A stretch of DNA of 5,672 bases from Pedobacter sp. Its GTDB lineage: Bacteria > Bacteroidota > Bacteroidia > Sphingobacteriales > Sphingobacteriaceae. The position numbers and the translations under genes are program-made. The notes below the pieces were generated by a model. The model was not told where the DNA came from. It made no database searches and saw nothing but the letters and a program-made list of their open reading frames with translations. Positions 1 to 5,672 of this stretch are shown in pieces; the stretch's first letter is position 1, and each line of letters opens with the position of its first letter. The stretch lies in NCBI GenBank assembly GCA_004295885.1, contig SEDG01000172.1:1-5672 (forward strand), given 5' to 3'.

Positions 1-884
1 AATGTTTCACCCAATCTCGAAATCAGCTTATCTCTGTTTTCAAACGCCGAATTTGCATCTGAATGTAAATCCGAAATATCACAATCAATTATTGAGCAAA
101 TCAAATTCAAATCGCCCATAGCTAATGCAACAAACCCGTTTTTAGTGGCGTACATACCATAAGGTGCACTTAAATAAGCATGAGCACTTCCTTTTACAGC
201 ACTGCGATTTGGTAATTTTCCTCCATCATTCAAATAGGTAGTTATGACTTCAAATTGAACATCTAAAATTGATTCTAGCAAGCTAACTTCAACCAAAACA
301 CTTTTATTTGTTTTTGCTCTTCTAATTAAAGCAGCCATTAAGCCTTGCGCCAAATGATTGCCGCACATGATATCAGAAACTGATAAACCAAATGGAACTG
401 GTCCGTCTATGTCACTGCCAGACAAATAAGTTAAGCCAGAAACAGATTGTACTAACAAATCTTGTCCGGGTTTATTTGCCCACGGACCTTTATCGCCATA
501 ACCAGTAACTAGACCATAAATAATTTTTGAGTTTATTTCTTGTACAGCAGTATAATCCAGTCCAATTTTCTCCATTACTCCTGGTCTAAAATTGTGAATC
601 ATGATATCGGCCTTACTGATTAATTTTTTCAGTCGGACTAAATCTTCGGCATTTTTTAAGTCGGCTGCGTAGCTTTCTTTATTTCTGTTGATGGTATGAA
701 AAAGCAGGCTATCATCATCTACGAAAAGGTTTTTGATGGATAACTGCCTGCACGCATCTCCTGTTTTCGGTCGTTCAATCTTGATTACTCTTGCACCTAA
801 ATCTGCTAGTCTTAAGCCAGCAGATGGGCCTGCCAAAAATTGACAGAACTCTAAAACCAAAACTCCTTCTAACGGTCTTCTCAT
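1..884 (-). CDS. Class III CoA-transferase (CaiB/BaiF family), C-terminus cut by window edge
   Basis: This gene encodes a cytoplasmic family III CoA-transferase, which moves CoA from an acyl-CoA donor to a carboxylic acid. The frame is open from ATG 884 to the left edge, giving 294 residues of a protein that is usually about 380-420 long. The N-terminus has the family signature: LEGVLVLEF at 5-13, then LAGPSAGLRLADLGARVIKIERP at 17-39. HNFRPGV follows at 97-103, GYGDKGPWANKPGQD at 128-142, and the active-site stretch SVSDIMCGNH at 168-177. By alignment from memory with formyl-CoA transferase (nucleophile in GDSNTG), Asp171 is the expected catalytic nucleophile that forms the acyl-aspartyl anhydride. 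The start is fixed by a four-base ATGA overlap with the upstream solute-binding-like gene, so translation is probably coupled. Family membership is secure. The substrate (formate, oxalate, carnitine, succinate, itaconate or other) cannot be read from the sequence. Confidence 0.93.
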   Translation of the reverse strand, partial: MRRPLEGVLVLEFCQFLAGPSAGLRLADLGARVIKIERPKTGDACRQLSIKNLFVDDDSLLFHTINRNKESYAADLKNAEDLVRLKKLISKADIMIHNFRPGVMEKIGLDYTAVQEINSKIIYGLVTGYGDKGPWANKPGQDLLVQSVSGLTYLSGSDIDGPVPFGLSVSDIMCGNHLAQGLMAALIRRAKTNKSVLVEVSLLESILDVQFEVITTYLNDGGKLPNRSAVKGSAHAYLSAPYGMYATKNGFVALAMGDLNLICSIIDCDISDLHSDANSAFENRDKLISRLGET

Positions 885-2041
885 GCTAATGTTAAGGATT
901 TAGATTCTTGATATAATTTATTTAACTCGGCCAAAACTTGAAGTTCATCCTCACCTTGCATCAAATAATCTCGTACAACATCACCTGCGTGGTCTTGAAA
1001 AAACATAGAACCATGGTAACGCGGGCGAAGAAATGCTCTCTCTAAAGCCGGCAAAGTATTCAAATAATAATTTTGACTTTGTCTATTTACTTCTTCATTT
1101 TTCCAAGCGGCTAAATGCCCAGGCTGTCCGCCACTTTCGAAATATAAACTTGATTGACAAGCTGATGAACCTACATATTTTGCATATTCAACTGCGATTG
1201 CTAAGTTTTCGCATTTAGAAGAAATGGCTAAACCTGTTCCACCTAATGTACTTCTCAAATTGGTTTTGCCATCTAAAGAAATCATGTCGTGAAAATGCAA
1301 AGGTTTGCGAGCATATCCATTTCTGGAGTAATTTGAATAGCCATAAGCAAAAGGACAATAAGCGATTTCATCACTTTGTGTCATCGCTTCATAAACCTGA
1401 ATTGGGTTTCTTTTAAAATTAGCTTTATCAATTTTTGTTGCCAATTGGCGATATAATTTCAATGCTTTAACTCCAGTTTCTGGAGAAATAACGGTATCCT
1501 CTGCTTGGCACGGGTCTTCTCCTAATGAACAACATAGTGTATAAAAATTCATCAAAACATCTATCGGAATACCTGCAAAAGCAACTAAACCTTTGTCGGC
1601 TAAAGCCAATAAATCATCAAAAGATTTAGGCAAGGATAAACCCTTTTCTGCTAAAATATCTGGTCTGCTAGATGCTACGGGAGTTGCTGCATCTATCGGC
1701 AATGCCCATTGATGGTTATTAAAATTATAACTCTCGAAAGATGCCCCGACAGAATTTATTTCTTGGTCTTTTAAATAATCAGCAGGCAAATATTCATCCA
1801 GAGGGATAATTGATTTTGTTTTTGAAGCAAAGCCAGCCCAAGGATGGTCGATAACCAATAAATCAAATCGTTCTGCCAATTCCTGAATAGAAAAATCTGC
1901 AAATTGCTGTAAACTTCTCTTTTCCCAAGTTATCTGTACATCAGGATTTAGTTCAGAAAATCGCTGTGCGGTTGCCACCATGGGCAATAACCCACGACTA
2001 TGATTCCAAGTAATTCCTTTTAAAATTATATTCTTACTCAT
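881..2041 (-). CDS. Signal-less solute-binding-protein-like protein (ABC sugar-binding family 1 fold)
   Basis: The 386-residue product resembles periplasmic carbohydrate-binding proteins of ABC importers. It has an N-terminal ITW...P-V-ATAQRFSELNPDVQITWEKRSLQQFAD stretch (about 10-49), a DLLVIDHPW strand (60-68), IIPLDEYLP (78-86), ALPIDAATPV (113-122), and a late GGTGLAISSKCENLAIAVEYAKYV segment (267-290), typical of the second lobe. What is missing is unusual. From ATG 2041 it starts MSKNIILKGITW, with no hydrophobic signal segment and no lipobox Cys, and it has six cysteines (170, 171, 178, 229, 277, 295). This suggests a cytoplasmic protein. An in-frame ATG at 2092 would add 17 residues, but these are only a translation of the intergenic repeat, so I rejected it. 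The stop overlaps the CoA-transferase start (ATGA), and no permease or ATPase gene is adjacent. A role as sensor, carrier or partner for the CoA-transferase substrate is inference. The fold call is good and the function is unknown. Confidence 0.85.
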   Translation of the reverse strand: MSKNIILKGITWNHSRGLLPMVATAQRFSELNPDVQITWEKRSLQQFADFSIQELAERFDLLVIDHPWAGFASKTKSIIPLDEYLPADYLKDQEINSVGASFESYNFNNHQWALPIDAATPVASSRPDILAEKGLSLPKSFDDLLALADKGLVAFAGIPIDVLMNFYTLCCSLGEDPCQAEDTVISPETGVKALKLYRQLATKIDKANFKRNPIQVYEAMTQSDEIAYCPFAYGYSNYSRNGYARKPLHFHDMISLDGKTNLRSTLGGTGLAISSKCENLAIAVEYAKYVGSSACQSSLYFESGGQPGHLAAWKNEEVNRQSQNYYLNTLPALERAFLRPRYHGSMFFQDHAGDVVRDYLMQGEDELQVLAELNKLYQESKSLTLA

Positions 2042-2052
2042 TTTATTTTTTA
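2042..2052 (-). promoter_or_regulatory. A-rich translation initiation region without Shine-Dalgarno
   Basis: Read on the minus strand, the bases directly before ATG 2041 are TAAAAAATAAA. There is no AGGAG-like motif in the 20 bases upstream. A-rich leaders of this kind are usual in Bacteroidota, where Shine-Dalgarno pairing is little used. The site supports ATG 2041 over the in-frame ATG at 2092, which lies inside the repeat. Confidence 0.4.
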
Positions 2053-2067
2053 ACACTAGCGCATTCG

Positions 2068-2141
2068 TTAACCACAAAGACACGAAGAACACAAAGAGTT
2101 ATGCTTAAGTGCCTTGCTGTAATTTGTGCCTTGGTGGTTAA
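2068..2141. repeat. Imperfect long palindrome, dispersed intergenic repeat type (TTAACCAC...)
   Basis: The outer arms are TTAACCACAAAGACACGAA (2068-2086) and TTTGTGCCTTGGTGGTTAA (2123-2141). They are inverted copies matching at 16 of 19 positions. Pairing continues inward with gaps (AACACAAAG at 2088-2096 against the complement of CCTTGCTGTA at 2112-2121), leaving a short centre around CTTAAG (2104-2109). The element fills most of the 110-bp gap between the GH2 gene and the solute-binding-like gene. From memory, repeats built of short AAAG-CAC units with TTAACCAC ends occur in intergenic DNA of many bacteria, and I infer it is one of these. It codes for nothing credible. There is no T-run after the stem on the minus strand, so it is not a classical terminator, although the structure could still slow transcription or protect the 3' end of the GH2 mRNA. 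Confidence 0.75.
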
Positions 2142-2151
2142 ATTCATATCA

Positions 2152-4626
2152 TTATTTTGTTGTTATTAAAACCGATGAACTTGTCAATCCGTTCGATGTT
2201 GCGGTTACTTTTATGGTTCCTGCTTTTTCTTTTGTCTGAATTATAGCCAAACAAAGTCCGTTGTACGCTTTTCTATAATTGGCTTTAAAAGGTTCTAAAC
2301 TTGCTTGAAATCCATTATCAACTCCAGCGACAAATCCTACTCCTTCTACTTTAAAACTCACTAAATTATCAGCATTCGGCACCAAATTTCCATTCTTATC
2401 TAAAATGCGAACGGTAATGAATGATAAATCCTTACCATCTGCTTTGATGTTTTTTCTGTCTGCAATCAATTCAATTTTAGCTGGCGTACTTGCGGTTTTG
2501 ATTTCTTTAACCAAAACTTCTTTTCCGCCTTTGCGAGAAATGGCCTTTAAAGTTCCAGCTTGATAATTCACCTTCCACATCACGTGTAAGTCTTCGCCTT
2601 GTTTGCTTTTTTTGCCAAGCGATTTTCCGTTTAAGTACAATTCAACTTCATCTGCATTGTTATAATAAGCCCAAACTTCTACAGATTTACCAACTGACCA
2701 ATTCCAATGCGGCAGAATATGTAAAACTGGTTTATTAGTCCATTCGCTTTGATATAAATAGTACGAGTCTTTCGGGAAACCTGCTAAATCTACGATACCA
2801 AAATAAGAGCTTCTAGCCGGCCAAGGGTAAGGTAAAGGTTCGCCCAAATAGTCAAATCCTGTCCACACAAAAATTCCCGAAACGTGGTCGTATTTTTTAG
2901 CTTCTTTTAAAGTTTCTTCGTGCGTTGAGCCCCAATAAGCGGAAACATTATCATAAGCTGAAGCGGCAAAATCCTTATTGCCTTCTGTAAACTTGGTTTT
3001 ACCATCTCTCGGCCAACGGCGAATGGTATCTGCGGTATCATAATAACCTCTAGTTTCTAATGCTGATGTGGTTTCTGCAGCCAAAAACTTAACATTTGGG
3101 TAGTTTACTGGGAAATCCTTATACTTTTTATGATTATAATTAAGTCCGTAAATATCTAAAGCGCCTGCTTGATAGATGAAGTTTTTTTCTGCAATGGTTT
3201 CTGTTAAAGCAGAAATTACAGGGCGAGTTTTATCTAAATTTTTAACTATTGAAACCAATTCCTTGGTAAGCGCAATTCCCGTACTGTCAAACTGTTCACG
3301 AATTTCATTTCCAATACTCCATAAAATGATGGATGGGTGGTTTCTATCACGTTTAACCATCGCTTCTAAATCTCTTCTATGCCAAGCAGGGAAATCCAAA
3401 TGGTAATCGTTCTTGTTTTTCTTCTTCACCCACATGTCAAAAGCCTCATCCATTACCAAGAAACCCATTTTATCACATAAATCTAAAAACTCTGGCGCTG
3501 GTGGGTTATGCGCTGTTCTGATTGCATTTACGCCCATCGCTTTCATAATTTCCAGCTGACGCTCCATTGCTCTCGTATTTACTGCCGCACCTAAAGCACC
3601 CAAATCGTGGTGCAAACAAACGCCTTGAATTTTCATCGATTTCCCATTTAATGAAAAACCTTTTTTAGCATCGAAATTAAAGGAGCGAATACCGAATAAG
3701 GTGGTTTTGCTATCGATTACTTTTCCATTTTGCAAAATTTCAGTAATCAGTTTATATTGTTTAGGGGTATCTACAGACCAAAGAATTGGGTTCTTAATCT
3801 GACTATCACTATTAACAACTACACCAAAAGTGTCAATCTTAGTAGTGTAAGGTTTGTTTTCAACAACTAGTTTACCGTTGGGGTCGTAAAACTTATGAAC
3901 CAAAACAACGGTTTGATTAGCTAATGTTTTGTTTGTTATTTGAGTTTTGATTTGTATAGTTGCCAAATCATTAGGTACATCTGGTGCAATGCCTCCCTTT
4001 ATGAAATTTGCGGCCACAAAAGTTCCCCATTGCGCAATTGCTATTTTAGCTGTAGAGGTTAACCAAACATTCCTATAAATTCCAGAGCCAGAGTACCAAC
4101 GTGAATCTGGCTGTGCAGAATTGTCGACCTTAACAACAATTGTATTTTTACCTACTTTTAGATATTTGCTTAAATCGTATGAGAAGGAGATATAACCATA
4201 AGGTCGTTTACCTAAAAAGTGACCGTTTAGCCAAACCTCGGAGTTTTTGTAAACCCCATCAAATTCTATGGTTGTAATTCTATTTTGAAAATTTGTTGGA
4301 GCGATGAAATCTTTTCTGTACCATCCTATTCCTGTTGGTAACCCACCGCCTTCTGGCTTTGCAGGATTTTTCTCATCAAATTTACCTTCAATGCTCCAAT
4401 CGTGAGGCAAAGTTAATTTGCGCCATTTGGCATCATTGTAAGTTGCACTTTTTGCATTTGGCTCATCACCTAAAAAGAATTTCCAATCTTTGTTAAAGGT
4501 AATTCTTGAGCGAGATTGTGAAAATACTGACGAACTTACAGCAGTTAAAAGAATCACAGCAATAAGTTTCGTGAAGACACGAACCTTGGCCATTGATAAT
4601 ATTTTATAATTTAAATTGTTACTCAT
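2152..4626 (-). CDS. Secreted glycoside hydrolase family 2, beta-galactosidase-like, with DUF4982 and C-terminal Ig-like domain
   Basis: This is an 824-residue GH2 retaining exo-glycosidase (numbered from ATG 4626), probably periplasmic. A signal peptide is visible: basic residues K14, R16 and K20, a hydrophobic core LIAVILLTAV (21-30), and likely cleavage after VFS36 before Gln37. The domains in order are a GH2 jelly-roll sugar-binding domain (about 40-195, with LPHDW and GIGWYRKDF), an Ig-like domain (about 220-313), a TIM barrel (about 315-610), a DUF4982-like domain (about 645-700, EVWAYYNNADEVELYLNGKSLGKK) and a Big_1/GH2-C5-like Ig domain (about 715-820). Barrel motifs are RTAHNPP (370-376), the acid/base Glu441 in LWSIGNE, and the likely nucleophile Glu518 in FLAAETTSALETRG. 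All key residues are present. The start overlaps the stop of the upstream propeller gene by one base (TGATG). ATG 4593 (MAKVRVF) would give a more standard 25-residue signal peptide and remains possible. Beta-galactosidase is the default call. Other GH2 activities, such as beta-glucuronidase or beta-mannosidase, cannot be excluded. Confidence 0.93.
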   Translation of the reverse strand: MSNNLNYKILSMAKVRVFTKLIAVILLTAVSSSVFSQSRSRITFNKDWKFFLGDEPNAKSATYNDAKWRKLTLPHDWSIEGKFDEKNPAKPEGGGLPTGIGWYRKDFIAPTNFQNRITTIEFDGVYKNSEVWLNGHFLGKRPYGYISFSYDLSKYLKVGKNTIVVKVDNSAQPDSRWYSGSGIYRNVWLTSTAKIAIAQWGTFVAANFIKGGIAPDVPNDLATIQIKTQITNKTLANQTVVLVHKFYDPNGKLVVENKPYTTKIDTFGVVVNSDSQIKNPILWSVDTPKQYKLITEILQNGKVIDSKTTLFGIRSFNFDAKKGFSLNGKSMKIQGVCLHHDLGALGAAVNTRAMERQLEIMKAMGVNAIRTAHNPPAPEFLDLCDKMGFLVMDEAFDMWVKKKNKNDYHLDFPAWHRRDLEAMVKRDRNHPSIILWSIGNEIREQFDSTGIALTKELVSIVKNLDKTRPVISALTETIAEKNFIYQAGALDIYGLNYNHKKYKDFPVNYPNVKFLAAETTSALETRGYYDTADTIRRWPRDGKTKFTEGNKDFAASAYDNVSAYWGSTHEETLKEAKKYDHVSGIFVWTGFDYLGEPLPYPWPARSSYFGIVDLAGFPKDSYYLYQSEWTNKPVLHILPHWNWSVGKSVEVWAYYNNADEVELYLNGKSLGKKSKQGEDLHVMWKVNYQAGTLKAISRKGGKEVLVKEIKTASTPAKIELIADRKNIKADGKDLSFITVRILDKNGNLVPNADNLVSFKVEGVGFVAGVDNGFQASLEPFKANYRKAYNGLCLAIIQTKEKAGTIKVTATSNGLTSSSVLITTK

Positions 4627-5672
4627 CACTGATTTACAAAATTCACTTTACTTTTACCTAAATCCTTTGAAGTTGCCACTGCAATTCCCCGTTGGTCTTT
4701 CTTATTAACGGCACAATAGAAATGGTAAACAATTCCTTTATGTTTTAACACAAATGATTTGTGCGCATATAATTCATCGTAATTTTCGGAAGATTGAATT
4801 AAGTTTTCGCCATTCCAATCTGTCCAGTTTACTAAATCATTTGATACTGCAAAACGATTAAACGCACCTTTTCTATCTTCCCAAAACGCACCGAAATAGA
4901 ACATTACATAGTTTTTCCCGATTTTTTGTATCACACCATCACCTGTTATCCCAACTGGGTGATGAACAACTGGATTTTTCTGAAACCTTTTCCAATTCAC
5001 CATGTCATCAGAAACAGCCATTCCAATACGTTCGTACCACCTTGTTTTTTTATTGTTAGCCAATGAATCGCCAACGGCATTGTAATACATCACAAATTGA
5101 TGTCCCGTTAACCTATCCTTGTCTTCAATAACAGAACTTTTAAAAAGTTTATTTCTGTTCTCCCACCATCTTACATCAGCATCTGCTGAAGTTAAAACTG
5201 GTTTCGCTAATCTTGTCCACTCTTGTGCAACCCAAGGCCTTTTTGCTACATAAGCCATCCCGATTGATAATGGCTCTGTTTCATAACCTTTTTCCTTACC
5301 ACCGAAATAAGACATCCAATATTTGCCATCGAATTTAGAAAGCTTGTAATTTCCACCCCATTTTGTATTGGTTAAAGTATTATATCCAGCTTTCTGATTG
5401 TCGTCCCAGTTTCCCTCATCACCAAATGACAATTGTTTGCCTAGATTTTCCCAGTTTAATAAATCCTTACTTTTTGCCAACCAAGTTTCATAACCTCTTC
5501 CACTGTAAATTAAATAGGTCATATACCAAAACTTTCCCTTTCGGAAAATAGTCGGGCAATCCATTTTATGTTGCTCATCATTAGGCACTAACACCAAACC
5601 ATATTTATAAGGTGTTTTTACTTCTTGATAAATCTTTTCCATCTCTGATTGAGGAACAGGATTAGATTTTTG
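4626..5672 (-). CDS. Five-bladed beta-propeller glycosidase-like protein (GH43/GH32/GH130-type), N-terminus beyond window
   Basis: At least 348 residues are visible. It is a beta-propeller glycosidase-like protein of the type found in Bacteroidota loci and often annotated only as 'glycosylase' or GH43-like. Numbered from the internal Met at 5642, HKMDCPTIFRKGKFWYMTYL (25-44) gives the early acidic residue Asp28 on the first blade. Blade repeats of the S-x-D-(L/M)-x-NW kind occur at 58-64 (SKDLLNW), 211-217 (SDDMVNW) and 267-273 (SNDLVNW). Further acidic candidates are Asp235 (TGDGVIQKIG) and Glu290 (YDELYAHKSF). These are catalytic candidates by analogy with GH43-like folds, not proven. The frame is open for ten more codons upstream of 5642 (QKSNPVPQSE) to the window edge, so the Met at 5642 is probably not the start. 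A signal peptide likely lies outside the window. The stop overlaps the GH2 start, so both are expected to be one operon acting on one glycan. The substrate is unknown. Confidence 0.85.
   Translation of the reverse strand, partial: QKSNPVPQSEMEKIYQEVKTPYKYGLVLVPNDEQHKMDCPTIFRKGKFWYMTYLIYSGRGYETWLAKSKDLLNWENLGKQLSFGDEGNWDDNQKAGYNTLTNTKWGGNYKLSKFDGKYWMSYFGGKEKGYETEPLSIGMAYVAKRPWVAQEWTRLAKPVLTSADADVRWWENRNKLFKSSVIEDKDRLTGHQFVMYYNAVGDSLANNKKTRWYERIGMAVSDDMVNWKRFQKNPVVHHPVGITGDGVIQKIGKNYVMFYFGAFWEDRKGAFNRFAVSNDLVNWTDWNGENLIQSSENYDELYAHKSFVLKHKGIVYHFYCAVNKKDQRGIAVATSKDLGKSKVNFVNQ

Noticed and set aside
1033..1218. Short plus-strand reading frame of 61 codons
   Set aside because: It lies entirely antisense to the well-supported solute-binding-like gene and shows no recognisable motif.
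2042..2092. N-terminal extension of the solute-binding-like protein from ATG 2092 (MFFVSLWLTNALVLKNK)
   Set aside because: Most of these 17 residues are a translation of the palindromic repeat. The short hydrophobic run has no basic n-region or cleavage site in the right order, and ATG 2041 has a normal A-rich leader and begins where family-like sequence begins.
2068..2141. Rho-independent terminator after the GH2 gene
   Set aside because: The arms form a stem on paper, but on the minus strand the stem is followed by CGAATGCGC, not a T-run. It fits a dispersed repeat better, although an effect on transcription is not excluded.
2042..2151. Bacteroidota promoter (TAnnTTTG with an upstream TTG) in front of the solute-binding-like gene
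   Set aside because: The nearest candidate on the minus strand, TAACTCTTTG, has the wrong spacing between TA and TTTG, and no other match was seen. The promoter may be further upstream or shared with the GH2 operon.
3176..3406. Plus-strand reading frame of 76 codons
   Set aside because: It is antisense to the conserved catalytic barrel of the GH2 enzyme, including the acid/base region, and has no independent support.
5363..5551. Plus-strand reading frame of 62 codons
   Set aside because: It is antisense to the first blades of the propeller gene and its composition is what the opposite strand forces.

Overview
The window is AT-rich, and its genes look like those of a Bacteroidota (Bacteroidetes) genome. 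Initiation sites are A-rich and lack Shine-Dalgarno sequences. The GH2 enzyme has the SusB/BoGH2-like domain order common in Bacteroidota carbohydrate loci, and its neighbour belongs to a propeller-type 'glycosylase' family that I know mainly from Bacteroidota. A Pedobacter-like member of the Sphingobacteriaceae is my best guess, but that is inference. All four genes are on the minus strand, so transcription runs from right to left.

Right half (5672 to 2152), a carbohydrate-degrading pair. The first gene is a five-bladed beta-propeller glycosidase-like protein (GH43/GH32/GH130-type fold). It is cut by the right window edge, because its frame stays open past the apparent ATG at 5642. Its stop codon overlaps the start of a secreted GH2 beta-galactosidase-like enzyme by one base (TGATG), so the two are very probably co-transcribed and act on the same glycan. 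No SusC/SusD pair, sulfatase or regulator is visible inside the window.

Boundary (2151 to 2042), a 110-bp spacer almost filled by an imperfect palindrome of about 74 bp. It belongs to the 'TTAACCAC-AAG-CAC...' type of dispersed intergenic repeat. It separates two different functional themes.

Left half (2041 to 1), a coupled pair with an unusual composition. The first gene has the fold signature of an extracellular solute-binding protein (ABC sugar-binding family 1) but no signal peptide or lipobox. Its stop overlaps the start of a class III (CaiB/BaiF) CoA-transferase by four bases (ATGA). No ABC permease or ATPase is present. The CoA-transferase runs off the left edge. The coupling suggests a cytoplasmic ligand-binding protein working with a CoA-transferase on an unidentified carboxylic acid. 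This is the least explained part of the window.
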